Positions 23,962 through 33,021 of a DNA stretch of 64,000 nt are shown in pieces. Positions within the stretch are counted from its first letter, which is position 1. Each line of letters opens with the position of its first letter. The notes below the pieces were generated by a model. That model was given only the letters and a program-made list of their open reading frames with translations, was not told where the DNA came from and searched no databases. Source of the stretch: Mesorhizobium sp. (GTDB taxonomy: Bacteria; Pseudomonadota; Alphaproteobacteria; Rhizobiales; Rhizobiaceae); contig SAKE01000018.1 of assembly GCA_004017275.1 (NCBI GenBank), positions 30,006 to 94,005 of the forward strand, read 5' to 3'. Both the position numbers and the translations under genes were made by a program.

Positions 23962-26040
23962 ATGCACAAGCTTGAACGTCTTTTGCGCCCCAAATCGATC
24001 GCCGTGTTCGGCGGCGCGCAGGCTGCAGCCGTCGTCGCGCAATCGATCAAGATGGGTTTTGCCGGCGAGATCTGGCCGGTGCATCCGACCAAGGACGAGG
24101 TCGCCGGCCGCAAGGCCTATCGTTCGGTCGCCGGCCTGCCGGGCGCGCCGGATGCTGCCTTTGTCGGCGTCAACCGGCACTTGACCATCGAGGTGGTCAA
24201 GGCGCTGGCCGAGCGCGGCGCCGGCGGTGCCGTCTGCTTTGCCGCCGGGTTCCTCGAAACCGAGGCCTATGACGACGACGGCGAACGGCTGCAGGCCGAA
24301 CTGGTGGCGGCGGCAGGCCAGATGCCGATCATCGGACCGAACTGCTACGGCCTGATCAACTATGCCGACGGCGCGCTTTTGTGGCCCGACCAGCATGGCG
24401 GCATAAGGCTGGCCGAGGGCGGTAAGGGCGTCGCCATCATCACCCAGTCCTCTAACATCGCCATCAATATGACGATGCAGAAGCGCGGCCTGCCGATCGC
24501 CTTCTTGATGACCGCCGGCAACCAGGCGCAGACCGGCCTGTCCGAAATGGCGCTCGGCCTGATCGAGGACGAGCGGGTCACCTCGCTCGGCCTGCACATC
24601 GAAGCCTTCGATTCGGTAGCCGGCTTCGAAAGACTGGCGGCACGGGCGCGCGAGCTGAAAAAACCGATCATCGCCATGAAGGTCGGCCGTTCCGAACAGG
24701 CGCGGCAAGCGACGGTCTCACACACCGCCTCACTCGCCGGCTCGGACGCGGCCTCGGGCGCTTTTCTGAGGCGGCTCGGCATTGCGCGTGTCGATTCCAT
24801 CCCCGCCTTCATCGAAGCGCTGAAACTGCTGCATGTTACTGGACCCTTGCCCGGCTATCGTCTGTCGTCGATGAGCTGCTCGGGTGGCGAGGCTTCCGTC
24901 ATGGCCGACAGCGCGGAAGGCCGTTGGGTCAATTTCCCGGTGCTCAGCGACACGCACCGCGCCCATGTCAAATCGACGCTCGGACCACTGGTGGCGGTCG
25001 CCAATCCGCTCGACTACCACACCTTCATCTGGAACAACGAGCCGGCGATGACCGCCACCTTCACCGCCATGGTGTCGGGCGGCTTCGACCTCAACATGCT
25101 GGTGCTCGATTTTCCGCGCCCGGACCGCTGCTCTGATATCGATTGGTGGGCGACGCTGCGCGCCTTCGAATCGGCGCTGAGGACCAACAAGGCGCAAGGC
25201 GCGATCGTCTCCTCGCTGCCGGAGAACCTGCCGGAAGAGTACACGGCCGGGCTGATGGCGCGCGGCATGGTGCCTTTGTTCGGCATTTCCGAAGCCATGG
25301 ACGCCGCGGGGGCAGCGGCCTTCATCGGCTGGGCTTGGGCGCAGCCGCAAGCGCAGCCGATCGACACGTCGGCTTCCGGCGCTCCTGGCGGCGACCATGT
25401 CACGCCCGACGAGGCCGAGGCGAAGTCACGGCTGATCAAAGCCGGCCTGCCGGTGCCCAAAGGCGAACGCGCCGCCAATGCCGTCGAGGCGGTGATCTCG
25501 TCGATGGCGCTCGGCTTCCCGGTGGCCTTGAAGGCGCTCGGCGTCACCCACAAATCCGAGGTTGGCGCTGTCAGGCTCAACCTCAGGGACGCGGAGTCCG
25601 TCAGCACGGCGGCGCATGACCTGTTGCCGCTCGGCACCGGGCTCTATGTCGAGCGCATGGTGCGCGACGGCGTCGCGGAACTGATCGTCGGCTTCACCCG
25701 CGACCCGATGTTCGGCGCGGTGATGACGCTGGGCACCGGCGGCGTGCTGGTCGAGTTGCTGCGCGACAGTGTTACGCTGATGCTGCCGGCTACACGCGAC
25801 GACATCGAGGCGGCGTTGCGCAGCCTGAAACTGTTCCCGCTGCTCGAAGGCTATCGCGGCCGGCCGAAAGCCGATGTCGCCGCTGCCATCGATGCCATCT
25901 CCGGCATTGCCGCCTTCGTGCAGCAGAATGCCGGCGAGATCGAGGAACTCGACATCAACCCGCTGATCGTCTGCAGCGAGGGCAAGGGCGCCTGGATCGC
26001 CGACGCGCTGCTTGTGCTGGGAGACAAGAAGAATGCCTGA
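23962..26040 (+). CDS. NDP-forming acyl-CoA synthetase, probable (gamma-butyro)betaine/carnitine CoA ligase
   Basis: A 692-residue acetate-CoA ligase (ADP-forming)-like fusion. It has an N-terminal CoA-binding Rossmann domain (PKSIAVFGGAQAAAVVAQSI), a middle succinyl-CoA synthetase-like domain with the active-site His254 in SHTASLAGSD, and a C-terminal ATP-grasp domain (GFPVALKALGVTHKSEVGAV, ELDINPLIV). The reaction is acid plus CoA plus ATP to acyl-CoA plus ADP and phosphate. E. coli CaiC does the analogous step by the AMP-forming route, so this is a different solution. The ATG at 23962 directly follows repeat B. Its end overlaps the hydratase start by eight bases. Substrate inferred from context only. 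Confidence 0.82.
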   Translation: MHKLERLLRPKSIAVFGGAQAAAVVAQSIKMGFAGEIWPVHPTKDEVAGRKAYRSVAGLPGAPDAAFVGVNRHLTIEVVKALAERGAGGAVCFAAGFLETEAYDDDGERLQAELVAAAGQMPIIGPNCYGLINYADGALLWPDQHGGIRLAEGGKGVAIITQSSNIAINMTMQKRGLPIAFLMTAGNQAQTGLSEMALGLIEDERVTSLGLHIEAFDSVAGFERLAARARELKKPIIAMKVGRSEQARQATVSHTASLAGSDAASGAFLRRLGIARVDSIPAFIEALKLLHVTGPLPGYRLSSMSCSGGEASVMADSAEGRWVNFPVLSDTHRAHVKSTLGPLVAVANPLDYHTFIWNNEPAMTATFTAMVSGGFDLNMLVLDFPRPDRCSDIDWWATLRAFESALRTNKAQGAIVSSLPENLPEEYTAGLMARGMVPLFGISEAMDAAGAAAFIGWAWAQPQAQPIDTSASGAPGGDHVTPDEAEAKSRLIKAGLPVPKGERAANAVEAVISSMALGFPVALKALGVTHKSEVGAVRLNLRDAESVSTAAHDLLPLGTGLYVERMVRDGVAELIVGFTRDPMFGAVMTLGTGGVLVELLRDSVTLMLPATRDDIEAALRSLKLFPLLEGYRGRPKADVAAAIDAISGIAAFVQQNAGEIEELDINPLIVCSEGKGAWIADALLVLGDKKNA

Positions 26041-26815
26041 CGTCATTTCGACCCGCCGCGAAGGTACCATCCTCGAAGTCACGCTCGACCGGCCGAAGGC
26101 CAACGCCATCGACCTCAAGACCTCGCGGCTGATGGGCGAGACCTTCAAGGCTTTCCGCGACGATCCGGAATTGCGTGTCGCCATCGTCAAGACCGCCAGC
26201 GACAAGTTCTTCTGCGCCGGCTGGGACCTCAAGGCGGCTGCCGGTGGCGATGCGGTCGACGGCGACTATGGCGTCGGCGGCTTTGCCGGCCTGCAGGAGC
26301 TGCGCGACCTCAACAAGCCGGTCATCGCCTGCGTCAACGGCATGGCGGTCGGCGGCGGCTTCGAGCTGGCGCTGTCCTGCGACCTCATCTACGCCTCCGA
26401 TCATTCCTCCTTCGCCCTGCCCGAAATCCGCGCCGGCACGCTGGCCGATGCGGCGACGATCAAGCTGCCGAAGCGCATCCCCTACCATGTCGCCATGGAC
26501 CTTTTGCTCACCGGCCGCTGGATGGATGTCGCCGAGGCGCATCGCTGGGGCCTGGTCAACGAGGTGCTGCCCAAGGAAAAGCTCGAGGAGCGTGTCTGGG
26601 AGATCGCCCGGCTGCTCGCCGGCGGGCCGCCACTGGTGTTTGCCGCGATCAAGGAGACGGCCCGCGTGGCCGAAGCGCTGACATTCCAGGACGCGATGAA
26701 CAAGGTGACCCGCCGCCAGTTGGCGACGGTCGATGCGCTTTATGGTTCCGAGGACAATATGGAAGGTTTTCGCGCTTTCGCCGAAAAGCGCGAGCCGGTG
26801 TGGAAGGGGAGGTGA
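26033..26815 (+). CDS. caiD: Crotonobetainyl-CoA hydratase (CaiD-like)
   Basis: A 260-residue enoyl-CoA hydratase/crotonase-fold protein strikingly like CaiD: ILEVTLDRPKANAIDLKTSR, FRDDPELRVAIVK, FFCAGWDLKAAAGGDA, GGFAGLQELRDLNKPVIA, GGGFELALSCD and the ending FAEKREPVWKGR. CaiD hydrates crotonobetainyl-CoA to L-carnitinyl-CoA. One difference is ADAATIKLP where CaiD-type proteins have a Pro-Asp/Gly-rich loop (positions about 140-150). It overlaps the CoA ligase gene. Together with cdhA it would link the CoA-bound and free carnitine pools, though a thioesterase is needed in between. Confidence 0.85.
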   Translation: MPDVISTRREGTILEVTLDRPKANAIDLKTSRLMGETFKAFRDDPELRVAIVKTASDKFFCAGWDLKAAAGGDAVDGDYGVGGFAGLQELRDLNKPVIACVNGMAVGGGFELALSCDLIYASDHSSFALPEIRAGTLADAATIKLPKRIPYHVAMDLLLTGRWMDVAEAHRWGLVNEVLPKEKLEERVWEIARLLAGGPPLVFAAIKETARVAEALTFQDAMNKVTRRQLATVDALYGSEDNMEGFRAFAEKREPVWKGR

Positions 26816-26842
26816 GGATTGTTGCCGAAATGACGGCGCTTA

Positions 26843-26997
26843 CCCCCCTCTGTCCTGCCGGACATCTCCCCCTCAAGGGGGGAGATTGGCAGATCGCGCC
26901 TCAGCGCTCATCTACCAACAGCGGAGATTGGCGAAGGCCATCACGCCATCCTATCTCCCCCCTTGAGGGGGAGATGTCCGGCAGGACAGAGGGGGGC
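26843..26997. repeat. 155-bp inverted-end intergenic element, copy C
   Basis: Begins CCCCCCTCTGTCCTGCCGGA and ends TCCGGCAGGACAGAGGGGGG with the CTCCCCCTCAAGGGGGGAG hairpin at both ends. Its two arms are the most perfectly matched of the four copies. It separates the hydratase gene from the esterase gene. Confidence 0.9.
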
Positions 26998-27032
26998 GTC
27001 CAGGCTCAGCTTTGGCAACCTTTCCAGCACCC

Positions 27033-27971
27033 ATGACCGACTACAAAACCCTCATCGACGCCGAGACCTGGGCCTTCATCGAGCGGACCAACTCCTATTA
27101 TCCGCCCGATACGATCGACTACACGATCGCGCAGCAGCGCGCGATCTATGACCGCATGTGCCGTGAGTTCTTCGCCGGCTGCCCCGAGGGCGTCACGGTC
27201 GAAACCTCAGCCATAGCGACGCCCACGCACGACATCCCGATCCGTATCTACCGAAGCGCCCAGCAAGCAGCCGTGACGGTGCTCTATGTCCATGGCGGCG
27301 GCTTCATCCTTGGCGGGCTGGAGAGCCACGACGATGTCTGCGCCGAGCTCTGCGCCCGCACCGGCCATGAGGTGGTTTCGGTCGACTACCGGCTGGCGCC
27401 TGAGTATCTGCATCCGGCGGCCTTCGACGATGTGATGAGCGCCTTCGAATGGGCTGCCGCCAATCGCGATCATCCTATCGTACTCTGCGGCGACAGCGCC
27501 GGCGGCAATCTCTGCGCCGCCGTCAGTCACGCCACGCGCGGCCATGCGAAAAGACCGGTTGGCCAGGTGCTGATCTATCCCGGACTCGGCGGCGACCGGT
27601 CGAAGGGATCCTATGTGACCCACGCCGAAGCGCCGATGCTGACCATGCGCGATCTCGACTTCTACAAGAACATCCGCACCGGGGGCGTTGATGGCACCGG
27701 CGACATCACGCAGTCGCCGCTTGCCGACGCCGACTTCTCCAACCTGCCGCCGACCGTGCTGATCACCGCTGAGTGCGACCCGCTGTCGTCGGATGGTGAG
27801 GCCTATCGCGACCGGATTGTCGCTGCAGGCGGACAGGCATATTGGTTCGAGGAGCCGGGGTTGGTACACGGCTATCTCAGAGCCCGTCACACCGTCGGCC
27901 GCGCCCGCGCGAGTTTTACCCGGGTCGTCGATGCGGTGGCCGCCCTTGGACAAGGCGCCTGGCGCTGGTGA
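27033..27971 (+). CDS. Alpha/beta hydrolase, HSL-family esterase
   Basis: A 312-residue hormone-sensitive-lipase-type hydrolase: YVHGGGFILGGLESHDD (oxyanion HGGG), VDYRLAPEYLHPAAFDD, CGDSAGGNLCAAV with the nucleophile Ser, ITAECDPLSSDGEAYRDRI with the acid and GLVHGYLRA with the His. It is an esterase for short acyl chains. Its place after the carnitine genes suggests, without proof, hydrolysis of acylcarnitines or a betainyl thioester. The ATG at 27033 lacks a clear ribosome binding site; a TTG at 27012 is an alternative. Confidence 0.8.
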   Translation: MTDYKTLIDAETWAFIERTNSYYPPDTIDYTIAQQRAIYDRMCREFFAGCPEGVTVETSAIATPTHDIPIRIYRSAQQAAVTVLYVHGGGFILGGLESHDDVCAELCARTGHEVVSVDYRLAPEYLHPAAFDDVMSAFEWAAANRDHPIVLCGDSAGGNLCAAVSHATRGHAKRPVGQVLIYPGLGGDRSKGSYVTHAEAPMLTMRDLDFYKNIRTGGVDGTGDITQSPLADADFSNLPPTVLITAECDPLSSDGEAYRDRIVAAGGQAYWFEEPGLVHGYLRARHTVGRARASFTRVVDAVAALGQGAWRW

Positions 27972-28007
27972 TCGCGGCTGAATTCTGAGGACCGAGTGGC
28001 GGCCTTT

Positions 28008-29666
28008 TCACGCCACCGAGGCAGCCGCCGCCCGGCCGGCGCTGCGGCCGGAAAAGATGCAACCGCCGAGGAAGGTGCCTTCCAGCGCCGCATAGCCATG
28101 TACGCCGCCGCCGCCGAAACCGGCGGCTTCGCCAACCGCATAGAGCCCGGCGACAGGCTGGCCATCCACGCCCAGCACGCGGCTCTCGAGATCGGTCTGC
28201 AGGCCGCCCAATGTCTTGCGGGTCAGGATGTTGAGGCGCACCGCGATCAGCGGGCCATTCGCCGGGTCGAGCATCTTGTGCGGTTTTGCCGTACGGATCA
28301 GCCGATCGCCAAGGTAAGCACGCGCGCCGCGCAGCGCGGTGATCTGCATGTCCTTGGAGAACGGGTTGTCGAGTTGCCGGTCTCTTGCGCGGATCTCGCG
28401 CTCGACCTGAGCCAACTCCAGCAACGGCTCGCCGCCAGCCAGCGCATTCATGCGCGCAACCAGCGTCGGCAAATCAGCCTCGACGATGAAATCCTCGCCC
28501 TTCTCCATAAAGGCCTTCACTGGGCCGGGAATGCCAGACGTGGCGCGGCCGAGCACCTGGCGCCAGCTCTTGCCAGTCAAATCGGGGTTCTGCTCGGAAC
28601 CCGACAGCGCGAATTCCTTCTGGATGATCTTTTTGGTCAGGATGAACCAGGAATAGTCGAAGCCGGTGCTCATGATGTGGCTGAGCGTGCCCAGCGTGTC
28701 GAAGCCGGGATAGAGCGGCACCGGCAGGCGCTTGCCGCGCGCGTCGAGCCACAGCGATGACGGGCCGGGCAGGATGCGGATCGCATGGTCGGTCCAGATC
28801 GGCGCCCAGTTCTTGATGCCCTCGACATAGTGCCACATGCGGTCGCGGTTGATGATCGAGCCGCCGGCCTGTTCCGTGATCGCCAGCATGCGGCCGTCGA
28901 CATGGTCGGGCACGCCGGCGATCATGCGCTTCGGTGCCGCGCCGAGCCGCTGCGGCCAGTTTTCCCGGACAAGCTGATGGTTGGCGCCGATGCCGCCGGA
29001 GGCGACGATCACCGCTTGCGCATGAAGCTCGAAATCGCCTGAAATTTCGCGCGAACTCTTGTGGCCGCGCTCCACGGTGCTCGGCTGCAGGATGTCGCCA
29101 CGCACGCCGTCGACAGTGGCACCCATGTGGGTCAATTCATTGACGCGATGGCGGAATTTGAAGCTGATCAATCCGCGCTTTTGCGCCTCGCGCACGCGCT
29201 GGACGAACGGTTCGAGCACACCAGGGCCGGTGCCCCAGGTGATGTGGAAACGCGGCACCGAATTGCCGTGACCGATGGCATTGCCGCCACCGCGCTCGGC
29301 CCAGCCGACCACGGGAAAGAATTTCAGGCCACGCTGCAGAAGCCAGGAACGTTTCTCGCCGGCGGCGAAGCCGACATAGGCCTGCGCCCATCTGCGCGGC
29401 CAGAAATCTTCCGGCCGATCGAAGGCGGCGGTGCCCAGCCAGTCCTCGAGCGCCAGATCATGCGAATCGCGGATGCGCATGCGCCGCTGCTCGGGCGAAT
29501 CGACGAGGAAAAGGCCGCCGAACGACCAGAACGCCTGGCCACCGAGCGACTGCTCCGGTTCCTGGTCGACGATGATGATTTTCTTGCCGGCCTCGGCAAG
29601 CTCGGCGGCGGCGACCAGCCCGGCAAGGCCGGCGCCGACAATAATCACGTCCGCGTCGTCAGCCAT
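28008..29666 (-). CDS. FAD-binding dehydrogenase (fumarate reductase/ketosteroid dehydrogenase-like)
   Basis: A 552-residue flavoprotein. DVIIVGAGLAGLVAAAELAE is the dinucleotide-binding loop, IIIVDQEPEQSLGGQAFWSF the glutamate-type second motif, and GLYAVGEAAGFGGGGVHGYA the C-terminal FAD motif. The long middle insertion and the ending GTFLGGCIFSGRSAGRAAA are typical of the FAD_binding_2 group. Substrate unknown. GGGAGG precedes the ATG. It lies 40 bases after the Gfo/Idh gene on the same strand and may be cotranscribed with it. Confidence 0.82.
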   Translation of the reverse strand: MADDADVIIVGAGLAGLVAAAELAEAGKKIIIVDQEPEQSLGGQAFWSFGGLFLVDSPEQRRMRIRDSHDLALEDWLGTAAFDRPEDFWPRRWAQAYVGFAAGEKRSWLLQRGLKFFPVVGWAERGGGNAIGHGNSVPRFHITWGTGPGVLEPFVQRVREAQKRGLISFKFRHRVNELTHMGATVDGVRGDILQPSTVERGHKSSREISGDFELHAQAVIVASGGIGANHQLVRENWPQRLGAAPKRMIAGVPDHVDGRMLAITEQAGGSIINRDRMWHYVEGIKNWAPIWTDHAIRILPGPSSLWLDARGKRLPVPLYPGFDTLGTLSHIMSTGFDYSWFILTKKIIQKEFALSGSEQNPDLTGKSWRQVLGRATSGIPGPVKAFMEKGEDFIVEADLPTLVARMNALAGGEPLLELAQVEREIRARDRQLDNPFSKDMQITALRGARAYLGDRLIRTAKPHKMLDPANGPLIAVRLNILTRKTLGGLQTDLESRVLGVDGQPVAGLYAVGEAAGFGGGGVHGYAALEGTFLGGCIFSGRSAGRAAAASVA

Positions 29667-29706
29667 CTTTCCTCCCAGAATTAGCCGGCTACTTTAATGC
29701 AGGGAG

Positions 29707-30693
29707 TCAGACGGTCTCCCAGCCGTCCGTGTCGCCGGCGCGGAAGATGGCGTCGATGACCTTCTGGTTGAGGACCGATTCCTCCAGCGTGAAGACGCGC
29801 TCCTTGCCCCCCTGTGCCGCGCGCGCGAAGGTCTCGACCTCCAGCCGGTATTGCTGCGTGCCGGGGAAGCGGAACACTTGCGCCTCGGTGTGGTTCTGGT
29901 TGTGCAGTTCGACGCGGTGATGATCGTAGAGCCCGGCGTTGAAGGGCGAGAACAGCTCGATGAAACCCTTCTCGCCGTGGAACACCATGACCTGGCGTGC
30001 TGCCATCTGCGTCGACAGGTAGAAGGACAGTTCGAAGTCGCCGAAATCGGCACGGATCGAGGAATAGATGTCGGTTCCGAATTTCTTGTCGCGCTCGATC
30101 GTCGCCTGCACACGCAGCGGCTCCTTGCCGGTCGAAAAGCGCGTCGACACCGTCGGGTAGACGCCGATGTCGGGCAGCGCGCCGCCGCCGAGATCGAGCT
30201 GGTTGCGCATGTTGTTGGGGTCGACATTGTAGTAGGAGAAGGCGCCCTGCACATGGCGCAGCCGGCCGATGGCGCCGCTGGCGATAAGGTCGCGCACCTT
30301 GATCCATTGCGGGTGGTAGATGACCATGAAGGCTTCGCAGACCAGCACTTTTTTCTGGTCGCGCAGCTTGATCAGCGGTGCGATGTCCTTGGCGTCGAGT
30401 GCCAGCGGCTTTTCGACCAGCACATGCTTGCCGGCTTCGATGGCCTTGGCCGCCCATTCGACATGCTGCGAGGTCGGCAGCGGGATGTAGACGCCGTCGA
30501 CCTCGTTGGAGGCGAGCAGTTCCTCGTACGAGCCGAAGGCATGGCGCGCACCGAAGCGCTCGGCCAGCGCCTTGGCCTTCGACAGGTCGCGGCTGGCGAT
30601 CGCCGACAGCACGCCATTCTCCGCCTCGACCATGGCCGGCAACAAATGCTCGCGGCCGATCTTGGCCGTCGACAACACACCCCATCGGAACAT
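29707..30693 (-). CDS. Gfo/Idh/MocA-family oxidoreductase
   Basis: A 328-residue NAD(P)-dependent oxidoreductase. FRWGVLSTAKIGREHLLPAM is the Rossmann start, VDGVYIPLPTSQHVEWAAKA and HVLVEKPLALDAKD contain the conserved EKP, and GGGALPDIGVYPT is in the C-terminal domain. Members oxidise sugars, inositols or pyrroles; substrate unknown. GGAGAAG precedes the ATG. Confidence 0.85.
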   Translation of the reverse strand: MFRWGVLSTAKIGREHLLPAMVEAENGVLSAIASRDLSKAKALAERFGARHAFGSYEELLASNEVDGVYIPLPTSQHVEWAAKAIEAGKHVLVEKPLALDAKDIAPLIKLRDQKKVLVCEAFMVIYHPQWIKVRDLIASGAIGRLRHVQGAFSYYNVDPNNMRNQLDLGGGALPDIGVYPTVSTRFSTGKEPLRVQATIERDKKFGTDIYSSIRADFGDFELSFYLSTQMAARQVMVFHGEKGFIELFSPFNAGLYDHHRVELHNQNHTEAQVFRFPGTQQYRLEVETFARAAQGGKERVFTLEESVLNQKVIDAIFRAGDTDGWETV

Positions 30694-30783
30694 CAGGCTT
30701 CTCCATCGCGATTACAGCAACGAGGTTTGCCCGAAATCAGCGGAAAAGCCAATTGGAGACTGTCCATCGAACCGCGCCTTCGT

Positions 30784-30884
30784 CATCCTCGGGCCTGACC
30801 CGAGGATCCATGCCGCGACATCAACCGACGAATACACCGGAACGGATTCAGGACCGCCGCAATGGCTTAATGTCGCGGCATGGA
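30784..30884. repeat. Intergenic palindromic repeat
   Basis: CATCCTCGGGCCTGACCCGAGGATCC is a hairpin (30784-30809). CCATGCCGCGACAT (30808-30821) is repeated inverted as ATGTCGCGGCATGG (30870-30883). It occupies most of the 260-base gap between the Gfo/Idh gene and the LysR gene, and resembles a common rhizobial intergenic repeat. Confidence 0.7.
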
Positions 30885-30953
30885 CCCGTCAGCGTCATGT
30901 CGAAATCGACGATGTTGGAATAGATCGGATGCCGACAAGGGGTGACCGCGCAC

Positions 30954-31844
30954 TCATCCACTCACCTTGAAGAAATCGACTAAGGCGCGCAGCGCCGGAC
31001 GCATCTGGCGGCGGCTCGGGTAGTAGACGAAGAAGCCGTCGAAGGACGGACACCAGTCCTCCAGCACGCGAATCAGCCTGCCGTCGGCAAGCGGCGCGCG
31101 GACATAGTCCTCAAAGACGAAGGCAAGCCCGGCGCCATCAACCGCCGCCCGGGCTATCAGATGGTCCTCGTCGAGGATCAGCGGTCCCTCCACCGCCATC
31201 TCGATCGCCTCGCGGCGTTTCTCGAATTCCCAGCGGTAGAGGGTGCCGCTGGAGAAGCGGAAGCGGATGCAGCGATGGCCGGCCAGGTCGCGCGGGTGGC
31301 GCGGCTCGGGGTTGGCCTCGAAATAGGACGGCGCGCCGACCACGGCGCCGCGAATATCAGGCCCGATGCGGACCGCGATCATGTCGCCCTGCAGGCTCTC
31401 GCCTAGCCTGACGCCAGCATCGAAGCCGCCTTCCACCACGTCGGTGAAGCGGTCCTCGATGACGATCTCCAGCACGATGTCGGGATAGGCCGCCGCAAAG
31501 GCGCCCAGCCGCGGCGTCAGGACCAGATGCGCCGCCGTGCGCGGCACGCTGAGCCGCAGATTCCCGGCGGGCCGGTCGCGCGCCTCGACCGCCGTCTCCA
31601 GCGCCAGATCGATCTCGGAAAGCGCCGGACGCAATCGTTCGAGCAGTTGCGCACCCTCCTCGGTCGGGGCAACGCTGCGCGTGCTGCGTGCCAACAGGCG
31701 CACGCCAAGCCGTGCTTCGAGGCTGGAGACCGCGTGGCTGACGGCCGAAGGCGCGATGGCCAGTTCCCTGGCTGCGCCGCGAAAGCTGCCGCATTGGGCG
31801 ACGGTTGCCAGCACGGCCAGTTGGGAAAGATGCGCGCGATTCAT
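30954..31844 (-). CDS. LysR-family transcriptional regulator
   Basis: A 296-residue LysR regulator. The winged helix is LSQLAVLATVAQCGSFRGAA, RELAIAPSAVSHAVSSLEAR, LGVRLLARSTRSVAPTEEG. A periplasmic-binding-type effector domain follows. It is divergent from the aldo/keto reductase gene across 96 bases, which suggests that it controls that gene and itself. The ATG at 31844 is chosen from the family N-terminus; the open frame continues upstream. Effector unknown. Confidence 0.88.
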   Translation of the reverse strand: MNRAHLSQLAVLATVAQCGSFRGAARELAIAPSAVSHAVSSLEARLGVRLLARSTRSVAPTEEGAQLLERLRPALSEIDLALETAVEARDRPAGNLRLSVPRTAAHLVLTPRLGAFAAAYPDIVLEIVIEDRFTDVVEGGFDAGVRLGESLQGDMIAVRIGPDIRGAVVGAPSYFEANPEPRHPRDLAGHRCIRFRFSSGTLYRWEFEKRREAIEMAVEGPLILDEDHLIARAAVDGAGLAFVFEDYVRAPLADGRLIRVLEDWCPSFDGFFVYYPSRRQMRPALRALVDFFKVSG

Positions 31845-31940
31845 TGATCTATCTTTTAGAACAGCCCGTGCAAATGAGAGCCGATTATCGAACGCAGGGC
31901 AAGGCACTATTTCTCCCGCATCGCAACAAGGAGACGCGTT

Positions 31941-32936
31941 ATGCAAACCCGCAAGCTAGGAACTGAATTGAACGTCTATCCCGTCGGCCTCGGCTGCATG
32001 GGCATGAGCTTCGCCTATGGCGGCCAGGCGGAAGCCGACGCGATCGCCACGCTGCACCGCGCCGTCGATATCGGCGTCAACTTCTTCGACACGGCGGAGG
32101 TCTATGGCCCCTTCGAGAACGAGATCCTGCTCGGCAAGGCGCTGAAGTCCGTTCGCGACAAGGTGACGATTGCGACCAAGTTCGGCTTCAAGATTTTGGA
32201 GGAAGGCACCGGCATCGACCGCATGGCCGGCGTCGATAGCCGTCCCGAGCACGTCAAGGCGGTCGCCGAGGCCTCGCTGAAGCGGCTGGGCACGGATGTG
32301 ATCGACCTCTACTACCAGCACCGTGTCGACCCCAACGTGCCGATCGAGGATACGGTCGGCGCTATGGCCGAGCTGGCGCGCGAGGGCAAGGTGCGCGCGC
32401 TGGGCCTCTCGGAAGCGAGTGCTGCAACCATCCGCCGGGCGCATGCCGTGCATCCGATATCAGCCGTGCAGAGCGAATATTCGCTGTGGACCCGCGACCC
32501 GGAAGACGAGGTGTTCGCCGTCTGCCGCGAACTCGGCATCGGCTTCGTTCCCTACAGTCCGCTCGGCCGTGGCCTGCTGACCGGCACGATCGCCAAGCCC
32601 GAGGCGTTGAGCGGCGACGACTGGCGCCGTGGCTTGCCGCGCTTCCAGGCCGATGCCATGGCGGCGAATGCCAAGGTTGTCGCCACGCTGGAGAAGCTGG
32701 CGGCTGAGAAGGGCGTGACCTCGGCGCAGCTGGCGCTGGCCTGGGTGCTGCATCAGGGCGATTTCATCGTGCCGATCCCCGGTGCGCGGAAAATTCGTCA
32801 TTTGGAGCAGAACACGGCGGCAGCCGGGATCGCGCTGAGCGCGGCCGAGGTGGCGGCGATCGGTGATGCGCTGTCGCCGGATAAGGTGGTCGGTAGGCGC
32901 TATGCGGAGAAGGAGCTGGCGCTGGTGAATGGGTAG
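31941..32936 (+). CDS. Aldo/keto reductase
   Basis: A 331-residue NADPH-dependent aldo/keto reductase of the AKR13-like group: VYPVGLGCMGMSFAYGG, GVNFFDTAEVYGPFENE with catalytic Asp and Tyr, TIATKFGFKI with the Lys, DLYYQHRVDPNVPIEDTVGA with the His, and FIVPIPGARKIRHLEQN for NADPH. Substrate unknown. Divergent from a LysR regulator, its probable controller. AAGGAGACG precedes the ATG. Confidence 0.9.
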   Translation: MQTRKLGTELNVYPVGLGCMGMSFAYGGQAEADAIATLHRAVDIGVNFFDTAEVYGPFENEILLGKALKSVRDKVTIATKFGFKILEEGTGIDRMAGVDSRPEHVKAVAEASLKRLGTDVIDLYYQHRVDPNVPIEDTVGAMAELAREGKVRALGLSEASAATIRRAHAVHPISAVQSEYSLWTRDPEDEVFAVCRELGIGFVPYSPLGRGLLTGTIAKPEALSGDDWRRGLPRFQADAMAANAKVVATLEKLAAEKGVTSAQLALAWVLHQGDFIVPIPGARKIRHLEQNTAAAGIALSAAEVAAIGDALSPDKVVGRRYAEKELALVNG

Positions 32937-32952
32937 AAACTGACTACCGAGC

Positions 32953-32976
32953 GGGGCGCTTCGGCGCCCCTTTTTT
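32953..32976 (+). terminator. Rho-independent terminator after aldo/keto reductase
   Basis: GGGGCGC, loop TTCG, GCGCCCC followed by TTTTTT, 17 bases after the stop. A perfect 7-bp stem with a stable tetraloop and a full U-tract. Confidence 0.95.
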
Positions 32977-33021
32977 GCGTGTTGCGTTGGCGCAGCAAGT
33001 TGCAAGCGTTGGCGCGAGGCA

